Notes under the pieces: model-generated
Told to the model about the DNA's origin: nothing
Database searches by the model: none
The model's input: the letters and a program-made list of their open reading frames with translations, nothing else
From: Bacteroidales bacterium
GTDB lineage: Bacteria > Bacteroidota > Bacteroidia > Bacteroidales > Tenuifilaceae
DNA length: 51,775 nucleotides
NCBI GenBank assembly: GCA_013141385.1
Contig: JABFRB010000025.1
Location: 1-51,775 of the forward strand
Direction: 5' to 3'
Shown here: piece after piece, positions 41,101 to 49,003 of the stretch
Numbering within the stretch: the first letter of the stretch is position 1
How the letters are laid out: each line of letters opens with the position of its first letter
Position numbers and translations under genes: made by a program

Positions 41101-41121
41101 ATTTAAGATGATATCAGATTG

Positions 41122-44031
41122 CTATTTTTTAACAAATCTGGTTGTAAGAGGTCCTTTTGAATCATCAACAGAAAGGATGTAAACACCAGAAGGTAATTCT
41201 GAAACATTAATTGATTTTTCAGTTTTATCAATGTTTTCAGTTTTTACAAGTGAACCATTTGTATTGTAGATTTTAACCACACCAATCATAGCACCATTGC
41301 TGAGTTTAACATTGATAGTGTTATTGCTTGGATTGGGATAAACAGATATACTTGTAGGTAGCTCTTCAGCATCAATGTTGTCACTTTTAGGCGTTGCAGT
41401 GCCTAGTATATTTACAGTGTAATCCTCAACTTCGCCATAGCTGAAAGTTTCACATGCGGTTGGAGCTGAATTATATTTCATCGTCACGCGCATTCTAGTT
41501 GAACCTAATGTTGCAGTTGTTGGAACTGTGAAGGCTTTGCTAAGAGTTGCGCTACTTTTCGATGAACCAGAACTGATTAGTTCATTACTTTCAAATGTTC
41601 CATCCTGATCGTAGTCAATCCAGATATACCAGTATTCAGTGCGTTTAGTGCTTTTATAACCTGCACTGTAGTAAATAGTATAACTTGTTCCTCTGCCTAA
41701 ATTTGTACTTAAGTTTGTAAAGTTACCGTAACCTGCATTAGCAGCAGTAACATTGTTGATTGTATTCAGCCTTACTAAATCAATCCATTCATTAGTAACA
41801 TTATTACCCTTTGATGCACAATAAGTGATAGATGTTAAGGTTGTTACGTTAATGATATTACTAGCAGCAGAAACATTACCAGCTGCATCTTTAGCTTGAA
41901 CATAGAATGAATAGGCTGTTGCAGCTGTTAAACCAGTTACGATATATGATGTAGTGGCTGATGTTGCAAGATAAGTACCATTCTCATACACATCGTATCC
42001 AGTAACACCAAAATTATCTGTAGAAGCAGTCCAACCTAATGTAACAGAATTGGTGGTTATATTTGAAGAGGTAAGATTACTTGGAGCAGTTGGTGCTTGA
42101 GTATCTGGTCCACCTTCGGCAATTACTACCGTATAATCTTCAACCTCACCATATGAAAATGTTTCACATTCAGTTTGTGCAGAATTATACTTCATAGATA
42201 CGCGCATTGTTGTTGTTTTAGGCGTTGTGCCAGAAGGAACTGTTAATGTGCCGGTAACAGTAGTGCTACTAAGAGCACCGGCATCAAAAACTAGCTCACC
42301 AGTATCTGCGAAATCGCCATCATAGTTGAGGTCAATCCATATTTTCCAGTATTCATTATATGTTGTACTTGCAAATGCGGGGGTTAGTGATACGCTATAA
42401 CTACTACCAGCGATTACATTTAAAGTTTTGTTAGTAAAGTCGGTATAACCAGCTGCTCCAGATGAGTTTGATAACGACCCAACTATAACGTTCGATATCC
42501 ATTCGTATGAGAAATTACTACCCATTGATGTACAATAAACAATTGGAGCTATCCCTGTTGTTGTGAAAGTATCCTGACTTCCATAGCTTGTTCCTTTAGC
42601 ATTTGTAGCGTAAGCACGTACATAATAGGTTGTACCTGAAGCTAGACCATCCATTGTTAATGTATATGATCCCGTAAGAACAGTTGGAGAAGTAGCCACT
42701 ACTGTACCTGATACAACTGTTGGATTGGCTGTTTTTGAGTATACAAGCCCACTATTTATAATGGTTGCACCTCCATTTGAAGTGATATTTCCACCACAAA
42801 TGGCAGAATTATCAGCTATTGATGATACGCTATTAGTTGTTACTGTAGGAGCGGTTGTTCCATCATCTTGATAAACCATATAGCAAACTGAGCAAGCAAC
42901 GCGAGCTGCTGTTACAGCAGTTCTCATATATCCGCCTTCACCCCATGTTGGACCCCATGAGTTTCTTAATATCCAGTAGTCACCAGCAGTTGCATCGTTT
43001 CCCCAACCTACTAATGCAACAGCATGGTTAGTTGTTGTGTAATCGCAAGGACTACCAGGGCAAGATGTTGAAGCATCTGTATATATACCCCCACTGTAGT
43101 TTTGCCATGCGGTTGAAACATAAACAGCAACATCAACAACGCCGTAGGTCATAATAGCCGTTTTTATTGCCTCAATATCTGAACAGGGAACCCTATACCA
43201 AGCATTAAATTGAGTTTTAGGTGCCGAAGCGGTGGATGATGGACATGGTTGACCAGCAGTTGGAGTATATGGAAAGTATGATTCAGGTATAGTTCCGACA
43301 TCAACCAATGCTTGTAATTCAGAATAGGTATAATCGGCACCGTTACAACCACTAAAATGGCTAGAATATGCAGGTAAAGTACTCAAACAAAATGCGATGT
43401 AAGATTCTGAAAAATCTGATGTGTTTGAATCGTATAGACCTGTTGCAAAATTGTAAGTACCCTCAGCGCAAGCAGAGGCTCCAAATGCATAGCATGATCC
43501 GCAGCTACCTTGATCGCGAACTGCTCCTATATACGAATGTCCGTTGTAGCTTCTCCAGTCGAAAGAGGTTGGATTGGCTTTAGACGCAACGAAACTAGGA
43601 TTATCCTTAGCTATTTCATAAATATCCTTTCCCGAGCCCCTAGTTTCTAGTTGCATTTTATCACCATTCTTTTCCATCAATTCCTGTAGAGATAGTTTTT
43701 CTACAACTCCTTTTACTTCGCGAGTACATACAGCTTTTTCGGTTACAAATCCATCGATTTTTTCTGTAACTGTTTCAATTTTGTATCCCTTTTTTGCAGC
43801 GTAAGAATATTCTTTTCCAACCTTGCCCTTATAGAAGTCCCAAGCATTTACTTGTTCCCCATTAGGTAGGGTACACAAACCAATTTCATTCCCTTTCTTA
43901 TCGCTTTGAACGGAATAGCGATAACCCATGAATTCACAATAGGTTGCAGCTGGGTTTTTAAACCCTTTTTGTGCAAATGTGGTCATACAAATCACTGTGA
44001 AAAGTATAACCATTTTAACTTTTTTAGTCAT
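41122..44031 (-). CDS. T9SS-secreted papain-family (C1) protease with DUF333 pro-region, paralogue 2
   Basis: A 969-residue paralogue of the protease at 37513-40578. Signal peptide (1-20), DUF333 module, C1A domain with the same catalytic positions (Gln174, Cys180, His336, Asn357), then a different rear: FN3-like domain (about 393-490), GEVED domain with ETFSYGEVEDYTV, FN3 domain (APSNLTSSNITTNSVTLGW), a second GEVED domain with the same ETFSYGEVEDYTV motif and a type A sorting domain (ISVYPNPSNNTINV ... SGVYILSV). GEVED domains occur in secreted adhesins and hydrolases. So the two enzymes share a catalytic engine and are directed to different surfaces or partners by their C-terminal modules (inference). 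Confidence 0.93.
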   Translation of the reverse strand: MTKKVKMVILFTVICMTTFAQKGFKNPAATYCEFMGYRYSVQSDKKGNEIGLCTLPNGEQVNAWDFYKGKVGKEYSYAAKKGYKIETVTEKIDGFVTEKAVCTREVKGVVEKLSLQELMEKNGDKMQLETRGSGKDIYEIAKDNPSFVASKANPTSFDWRSYNGHSYIGAVRDQGSCGSCYAFGASACAEGTYNFATGLYDSNTSDFSESYIAFCLSTLPAYSSHFSGCNGADYTYSELQALVDVGTIPESYFPYTPTAGQPCPSSTASAPKTQFNAWYRVPCSDIEAIKTAIMTYGVVDVAVYVSTAWQNYSGGIYTDASTSCPGSPCDYTTTNHAVALVGWGNDATAGDYWILRNSWGPTWGEGGYMRTAVTAARVACSVCYMVYQDDGTTAPTVTTNSVSSIADNSAICGGNITSNGGATIINSGLVYSKTANPTVVSGTVVATSPTVLTGSYTLTMDGLASGTTYYVRAYATNAKGTSYGSQDTFTTTGIAPIVYCTSMGSNFSYEWISNVIVGSLSNSSGAAGYTDFTNKTLNVIAGSSYSVSLTPAFASTTYNEYWKIWIDLNYDGDFADTGELVFDAGALSSTTVTGTLTVPSGTTPKTTTMRVSMKYNSAQTECETFSYGEVEDYTVVIAEGGPDTQAPTAPSNLTSSNITTNSVTLGWTASTDNFGVTGYDVYENGTYLATSATTSYIVTGLTAATAYSFYVQAKDAAGNVSAASNIINVTTLTSITYCASKGNNVTNEWIDLVRLNTINNVTAANAGYGNFTNLSTNLGRGTSYTIYYSAGYKSTKRTEYWYIWIDYDQDGTFESNELISSGSSKSSATLSKAFTVPTTATLGSTRMRVTMKYNSAPTACETFSYGEVEDYTVNILGTATPKSDNIDAEELPTSISVYPNPSNNTINVKLSNGAMIGVVKIYNTNGSLVKTENIDKTEKSINVSELPSGVYILSVDDSKGPLTTRFVKK
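43000..43110 (-). repeat. Identical 111-base block shared by the two protease genes, copy 2
   Basis: Identical to 39547-39657; see that entry. The similarity covers roughly the first 1,160 bases of both genes and stops where the C-terminal modules begin. Confidence 0.9.
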
Positions 44032-44092
44032 AAAATATTTGTATTAAATTAAAAAATAGTGTATACAAGTTAAATCATTTGTACAATTCAAC

Positions 44093-44129
44093 AAAGTGTC
44101 ATAAAAAAAGATATCGAAATATTCTATAA
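44093..44129 (-). promoter_or_regulatory. Conserved upstream block of protease gene 2
   Basis: The same 37-base block as at 40640-40676, 62 bases before the start codon. Beyond it (44130 onward) the two upstream regions diverge, which bounds the duplicated unit. The rest of 44130-44309 holds nothing recognised. Confidence 0.7.
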
Positions 44130-44309
44130 GCATTTGGGAAAATAACAGATAAAACAAAGCGTTTTAGGGAATTATTTTTTTGTCAAAAAAAATCAAATAT
44201 GAGTTTTAAATGAAATGATTTTGCATCTGATTTTTTTAATGTCTAATACCCTTTAATATTTTTTATGCGATTATTGTTTCATATTTTTGCTTCCATAAAT
44301 AAAAAAATT

Positions 44310-45500
44310 ATGCACTATACTGAACTGGTAAAAGGGAAAGTACATTGGATTGGGGTGAACGATCGAAGAAAAAGGTTGTTTGAGAATATATGGCCGCTCG
44401 AAAGGGGCGTTTCATATAATTCATATTTGATTCTTGACGAAAAAACGGCACTTATCGATACAATCGAGGATCGCGCAGCGGGAAATTATATTGAGCGAAT
44501 TGAGAAACTTCTGAATGGTCGAAAACTCGATTATCTGATAATTAATCATATGGAACCAGATCATTCTGGTGAAATAAAAGAGATTTTCAACCACTTTAAG
44601 GGCGTTAAGCTTATTGGTAACCTCAAGACTTTTAAAATTGTTGAGGCATACTGGGGTATTAAAGATAATTTACATCAGGTTGATGATTGCGATATTATAG
44701 ATTTAGGTTATCATAAACTTAAATTTTTTATGACACCATGGGTGCATTGGCCAGAAACAATGATGACTTATGATTCAACAGATCAAATACTATTTTCCGG
44801 TGATGCTTTTGGAAGTTTTGGTACGCTGGATGGCGGTATTTTCGATGATGAAATAAACGATACATTTTTTGAGGAAGAGATGCGTCGTTATTACTCTAAT
44901 ATTGTTGGTAAATATAGCAATATGGTGCAGAAGGCTCTTGTAAAACTTCAAGGAATTCCAGTTCAAGCAGTAGCCCCAACGCATGGACCAGTATGGCGTT
45001 CAAATCCTAGTAAAGTTATTGGTTTGTATGATAAATGGAGCAGATACGAAGCGGAGGAGGGTGTTGTTATCATTTTTGCATCAATGTACGGGAATACTGA
45101 GATGATGGCTGATTATATTGGCCGTAAACTTTCCGAAAATGGTGTTAAAAATATCCGAATTCATGATGTTTCAAGAACACATATTAGCCACCTTATCAAT
45201 GAGATATGGAAATATAATGGATTGATACTTGGTTCTTGTGCATACAATTCACAGATGTTTCCATTGATGGAACAGCTTACCCGTGAATTGACTCATATGG
45301 GATTAAAAAATAAATATTTAGGATTATTTGGCAGCTATAGTTGGAATGGGGGCGGAGTGAAAAATCTTATGGCTTTTGCTCAGGAGATTGGACTTGAACT
45401 TGTTGCAGATCCTGCCGAAATTTTTGGAAAACCATCGGATGATAAATATCAACAGTGCGAGATATTGGCTCAAAAAATGGCCGAAAAAGTTAAAAGATAA
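44310..45500 (+). CDS. Flavodiiron protein (A-type flavoprotein, FprA family)
   Basis: A 396-residue cytoplasmic enzyme that reduces O2 to water or NO to N2O. The N-terminal metallo-beta-lactamase domain keeps every diiron ligand: His80, Glu82, Asp84 and His85 in NHMEPDHSGE, His146 in TPWVHWPE, Asp165 in FSGDAFGSFG and His225 in APTHGPVWR. The C-terminal flavodoxin domain starts with IIFASMYGNTEMMADYIG (FMN phosphate loop). There is no rubredoxin extension, so an external electron donor is needed. An open frame extends 15 codons upstream to 44265; the ATG at 44310 gives the usual N-terminus. It suggests an anaerobe or microaerophile that meets O2 or NO. Confidence 0.95.
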   Translation: MHYTELVKGKVHWIGVNDRRKRLFENIWPLERGVSYNSYLILDEKTALIDTIEDRAAGNYIERIEKLLNGRKLDYLIINHMEPDHSGEIKEIFNHFKGVKLIGNLKTFKIVEAYWGIKDNLHQVDDCDIIDLGYHKLKFFMTPWVHWPETMMTYDSTDQILFSGDAFGSFGTLDGGIFDDEINDTFFEEEMRRYYSNIVGKYSNMVQKALVKLQGIPVQAVAPTHGPVWRSNPSKVIGLYDKWSRYEAEEGVVIIFASMYGNTEMMADYIGRKLSENGVKNIRIHDVSRTHISHLINEIWKYNGLILGSCAYNSQMFPLMEQLTRELTHMGLKNKYLGLFGSYSWNGGGVKNLMAFAQEIGLELVADPAEIFGKPSDDKYQQCEILAQKMAEKVKR

Positions 45501-45534
45501 AGCAAAAGCCCCGAAATTTGGGGCTTTTGCTTTT
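45499..45534. terminator. Bidirectional terminator between flavodiiron and PiT genes
   Basis: AAAGCAAAAGCCCC (45499-45512) and GGGGCTTTTGCTTT (45520-45533) form a perfect 14-bp stem. It begins inside the stop codon of the flavodiiron gene and separates convergent genes. Confidence 0.92.
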
Positions 45535-45549
45535 CCAATTGCTAATGAA

Positions 45550-46965
45550 TTAGCTTAATATCCAGTAAAGACCCAAGAAAATACCACACGAAAGCACTAC
45601 TGTTACAGGTATAGTCACGACCCATGCAATCAATATGTTTTTAACGGTTTTATACTGTAAGTTTTTTAGACCGCCCTGTGAAACCATGCTACCAGCAATG
45701 CCCGAAGATAATACGTGAGTTGTACTTACTGGTAAACCTAACATGGTTGAAACACCAATAGTACTTGCAGCCACCATCTCAGCACTTGCGCCTTGTGCGT
45801 AGGAAAGGTGCGATTTACCGATCTTTTCTCCAATTGTAACTACAATTCGTTTCCAACCAATCATTGTTCCAAGACCTAGCGAAGCAGAGACCATAAGAAT
45901 AACCCACCATGGAGCAAATTCTGTAAAGGATTTTAACTCTTTAAGGTTGCTTTTAAGCTTAGAGTTCTCAATTTCAGTTAACCCAAGTTGCATGTAATTA
46001 CTATGTTTACTTAAAAGTTTATCACAATTTTTAGAAATCATTATTATATCCTTACGTACCTCAAATCTTTTTTTAGGAGTAATTTCATCTTTAGTTTCCG
46101 ATTCTTCAATAACTTGTCTAATATCTTTAACATCGGTTTTAATTTGCATTAACTTAACTTGTTCCTCAGCGTTTATGGTACTTGCATTAATCTTATTAAG
46201 ATAAATATCAATGGCTTGCACATTTCCATACATATTACTTATATTCTTGGAACTATCTATAGCGAAAAATGTTGGGGCAAGGCTTATTAGAATAATCATA
46301 ATCAATCCAACACCCTTTTGCCCATCATTTGAGCCATGTGAATAGCTAACACTTGTACAAGTAAGTACTAGAATACCTCTAATCCAGAATGGTGGCTTTT
46401 TATCCTTTTCAGGTTCGTCAAAGAATTTTTTACGTTTAACTACTCTTTTAAATATTGTCATGAGAAGCATAGTGAGACCAAAACCAAAAATTGGGGAGAT
46501 AAGCAACGATAAACCAGCATCTATTACTTTTTTCCAATTTAGAGCAACGCTGCCATCAACATTAATAAACATAAAAGCAATACCTACTCCAAAAATTGAC
46601 CCTAAAAGCGTATGCGAACTAGAACAAGGTATTCCAAAATACCAAGTTCCGAGATTCCAGAAAACAGCAGTTAGAATAAGCGCAAATATCATAGCCATTG
46701 TATGATAGGTATTCTGGTCAACTAAAATTTCAAGCGGAAGTAAGTTGATTATACCCATCGCAACTGCTAGGCCACCAAGGTAAACCCCTAAGAAGTTCCA
46801 GATACCAGACCAGATAACGGCTGTTCGAGGTTTTAGCGATTTAGTATAGATTACAGTTGCAACAGCATTCGCAGTGTCGTGAAAACCATTGATAAATTCG
46901 AATGTCAGTGCAGCAAGAATGCTGAATATTAATAAAATTGTTAATCCAGTGCCTAGTCCAAACAT
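45550..46965 (-). CDS. pit: PiT-family inorganic phosphate transporter
   Basis: A 471-residue inner-membrane phosphate:cation symporter. The inverted-repeat PiT signatures are both present: FEFINGFHDTANAVATVIYT near residue 30 and YAQGASAEMVAASTIGVSTMLGLPVSTTHVLSSG near residue 400. SYSHGSNDGQKGVG lies in the middle. A hydrophilic, mostly helical stretch of about 110 residues (about 235-345) separates the two halves; its role is unknown and it has no recognised domain. No phosphate regulator or PhoU-like gene lies beside it. The gene stands alone. Confidence 0.93.
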   Translation of the reverse strand: MFGLGTGLTILLIFSILAALTFEFINGFHDTANAVATVIYTKSLKPRTAVIWSGIWNFLGVYLGGLAVAMGIINLLPLEILVDQNTYHTMAMIFALILTAVFWNLGTWYFGIPCSSSHTLLGSIFGVGIAFMFINVDGSVALNWKKVIDAGLSLLISPIFGFGLTMLLMTIFKRVVKRKKFFDEPEKDKKPPFWIRGILVLTCTSVSYSHGSNDGQKGVGLIMIILISLAPTFFAIDSSKNISNMYGNVQAIDIYLNKINASTINAEEQVKLMQIKTDVKDIRQVIEESETKDEITPKKRFEVRKDIIMISKNCDKLLSKHSNYMQLGLTEIENSKLKSNLKELKSFTEFAPWWVILMVSASLGLGTMIGWKRIVVTIGEKIGKSHLSYAQGASAEMVAASTIGVSTMLGLPVSTTHVLSSGIAGSMVSQGGLKNLQYKTVKNILIAWVVTIPVTVVLSCGIFLGLYWILS

Positions 46966-47065
46966 AATGTGAAGTTTTTAAAATGCAGCGCAAAGGTATA
47001 ACACGGTATTAATTTAATGTTAATATAATATTTTATTAATGTTAAATTAATGTTAAGTGATGGAA

Positions 47066-47157
47066 AAAGTGCCTAAAATAGGTTGAATGTCTAAAATTTC
47101 AAGAGTGTTTTAAGTACTCCAAGTACTTTAGGCACTTAAGTGCACTCTAGGCACTTC
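47066..47157. repeat. REP-like palindromic intergenic element, copy 2
   Basis: Contains AAGTGCCTAAA (47068-47078), its inverse TTTAGGCACTT, and a further CTAGGCACTT, around the core TTTAAGTACTCCAAGTACTTTA. Shares the core and arms with 9046-9117. It abuts the stop codon of the cupin gene, as copy 1 abuts the stop of its neighbour. Confidence 0.6.
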
Positions 47158-47427
47158 TTATTTAAAATTGTAATATTTTCTGATAGGTTTTTTCACATTC
47201 CATACACACTTTAAACCTACTTTGAAAGTCACAAAATCGCCGGCTTTGATCGAGTAATTTCCGTCAGGAGTTTCAACTTCAACTTCACCATCAATTATCT
47301 GACATTCCTCCTCAGATTCGTAATACCAATCAAATTTCGAAATCTCTTTCGTCCAAATTGGCCATTTGTTGATTCCTCTATTAATAATCTCTTCTTTCGA
47401 GAGTTTATCGATGATTACCTTACTCAT
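47158..47427 (-). CDS. Small single-domain cupin
   Basis: An 89-residue protein consisting of one cupin barrel of the Cupin_3/DUF861 type (related to the ureidoglycine aminohydrolase cupin). The core is EEECQIIDGEVEVETPDG, SIKAGDFVTFKVGLKCVWNV. It lacks the usual metal-binding histidines of cupin motif 1 and ends at the barrel, so it may bind a small ligand and need no metal. Cytoplasmic; single gene. Function unknown. Confidence 0.8.
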   Translation of the reverse strand: MSKVIIDKLSKEEIINRGINKWPIWTKEISKFDWYYESEEECQIIDGEVEVETPDGNYSIKAGDFVTFKVGLKCVWNVKKPIRKYYNFK

Positions 47428-47624
47428 AATGATTAATTTAAAAGGATTAAAAACCTAAATTATATAGATAAATTTGAATAATTAAATGAAAATGGAAAAA
47501 ATTTTGGTTCGCATAACATCTTGTTTATTAATATAATTACTGGTTATATTTTATGCAAAAATAGAAAGACTATACCAATTTGAAAAGAAAATATTAAAGA
47601 AAACCAATAGAGTGCCGATTTTTA

Positions 47625-47632
47625 TACATTTG
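47625..47632 (+). promoter_or_regulatory. -7 promoter box before the thioesterase pair
   Basis: TACATTTG matches TAnnTTTG exactly and lies 14 bases before the ATG at 47647. It overlaps the alternative GTG start at 47632, which would then not be in the mRNA. No clear -33 element is seen. Confidence 0.4.
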
Positions 47633-47646
47633 TGAAAACAAATTAT

Positions 47647-48039
47647 ATGGAGTTCAATCTTAGTATCGGATTATCTCATCTTGAGACGCAACGTGTTACT
47701 TCCAATACAACCGCGTTACATTATGGTTCAGGTTTGGTTGATATATTTGCAACACCCGCAATGATTGCTTTAATGGAAAAGGCTGCTCTAAATGCTGTTC
47801 GCACAAAATTACCCGAAGGATATAATACTGTAGGTACAGAAATCTCAGTAAAGCATATAAAAGCTACTCCAAAGGGAATGAAAGTAAAAAGCGAAGCTAC
47901 ATTAAAAGAGATTAATGGCAATAAACTTTTATTCGAAGTTCTGGCCTGGGACGAAGAGGGTGAAATTGGACGAGGAACACATTCTCGTAAGATTATAGAA
48001 ACTGAAAAATTTATGAGTCGTTTTCGAAATAAGAAATAG
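47647..48039 (+). CDS. Hotdog-fold thioesterase, FlK-like
   Basis: A 130-residue single hotdog-domain protein similar to fluoroacetyl-CoA-type and other small acyl-CoA thioesterases. Visible are the ATPAMIALMEKAALNAV helix, GTEISVKHIKATPKGMKVKSEATL and the terminal GEIGRGTHSRKII. The TPAMIALME segment, with a Glu at the end of the hotdog helix, is the family's active-site region. The GTG at 47632 adds five residues but overlaps a promoter box, so the ATG at 47647 is chosen. It lies two bases before an acyl-ACP thioesterase gene. Substrate unknown. Confidence 0.85.
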   Translation: MEFNLSIGLSHLETQRVTSNTTALHYGSGLVDIFATPAMIALMEKAALNAVRTKLPEGYNTVGTEISVKHIKATPKGMKVKSEATLKEINGNKLLFEVLAWDEEGEIGRGTHSRKIIETEKFMSRFRNKK

Positions 48040-48041
48040 TC

Positions 48042-48797
48042 ATGGATTTGGGTATTTTTACATCTCCTTCGTATCATAGGCACGAAATTAAAGTGCATTC
48101 ATTTGATATAGACTTTAATAGTAGGCTAAACGTTTTTTCGCTGTTTAACTACTTTCAGGAGATAGCTTGGGAACATGCTGCAATTTTACAATTTGGACTA
48201 GAAGATTTATCTAAGAAGAATCTTTTCTGGGTCTTATCCCGTGTAAGGGTTGAAATTGTAAGGCTGCCAAATTGGGCTGAGAAAATTACTTTAATTACAT
48301 ATCCAAGGGGTATCTATGGGTTATTTGCGTTAAGGGACTACGAGGTTTATGACTCAGGAGGGAATTGCATTATTTCTGGTTCAGGTGGTTGGCTTATTTT
48401 GGATGCGAAAAATCGACGACCTATTCGCTTGAATGATCTTGATTTAGATTTTTTTAATAATGATCGTAGAGCACTTTCGGTAAACGCATCAAAGGTTGTA
48501 GATGTAAAGCAAAATCCTTTAAGGGTAGATAATTTAGTCGTTAGAACGAGTGATATTGATCTTAACAATCATGTAAACAATACTCGATATATTGAATGGG
48601 CTTATAATATGTTTTCTTTAGATTATCATAAAGTGAATCTGCTTAAAGTTGTTGAAGTTAATTTTTTGGCAGAAGGGAAAGAGAATAATAACCTTAGTGT
48701 TGAATTGTATCAATTATCTGAGAAAGAGAATACTATTAGTATTAATCGGATTGATGATAAAAAAGAATTATGTAGAGTTTATTTTGAGTGGGTGTAA
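48042..48797 (+). CDS. Acyl-ACP thioesterase (FatA/FatB-like)
   Basis: A 251-residue double-hotdog enzyme releasing fatty acids from acyl carrier protein. The N-terminal hotdog has FDIDFNSRLNVFSLFNYFQE and WVLSRVRVEI; the C-terminal hotdog begins with SDIDLNNHVNNTRYIEWAYN, the conserved D-x-N-x-H-V-N-N motif of plant and bacterial acyl-ACP thioesterases. It lies two bases after the small thioesterase, so the pair is translationally coupled in one operon. It may set fatty acid supply for lipids or lipoproteins (inference). Confidence 0.93.
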   Translation: MDLGIFTSPSYHRHEIKVHSFDIDFNSRLNVFSLFNYFQEIAWEHAAILQFGLEDLSKKNLFWVLSRVRVEIVRLPNWAEKITLITYPRGIYGLFALRDYEVYDSGGNCIISGSGGWLILDAKNRRPIRLNDLDLDFFNNDRRALSVNASKVVDVKQNPLRVDNLVVRTSDIDLNNHVNNTRYIEWAYNMFSLDYHKVNLLKVVEVNFLAEGKENNNLSVELYQLSEKENTISINRIDDKKELCRVYFEWV

Positions 48798-49003
48798 GAA
48801 GTAAGGTTGGTAATTAACTATAACGTAATAAAATGGAATGATGGAGGGTAGTACATGAAGTAACCCCATAATTTCGATACTAAACTTGAGAATTATTATT
48901 AATAGTAAATCATTAACATTGTATATTTTTAGCATCAAACAAGGATTTATTACGGATTTAGTATCAATTAATGCTTTTTTATCGATTACCAAAATCATAC
49001 TAG

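Larger units (their letters stand above)
40579..41121. other. 543-base interval between the two protease genes
   Basis: Holds the upstream region of protease 1 (40579-40676), the terminator of protease 2 (41069-41100) and about 390 bases without a gene I can defend. A 68-codon plus-strand frame at 40799-41005 has no recognisable motif. On the minus strand, 40927-41080 reads as an open stretch with no start codon (ends TAA at 40927-40929), of protein-like composition; it may be a decayed gene end. Confidence 0.5.

Noticed and set aside
39547-43110. Possibility that the identical protease blocks come from an insertion sequence
   Set aside because: They lie in coding frame inside paralogous genes with no transposase or terminal inverted repeats.
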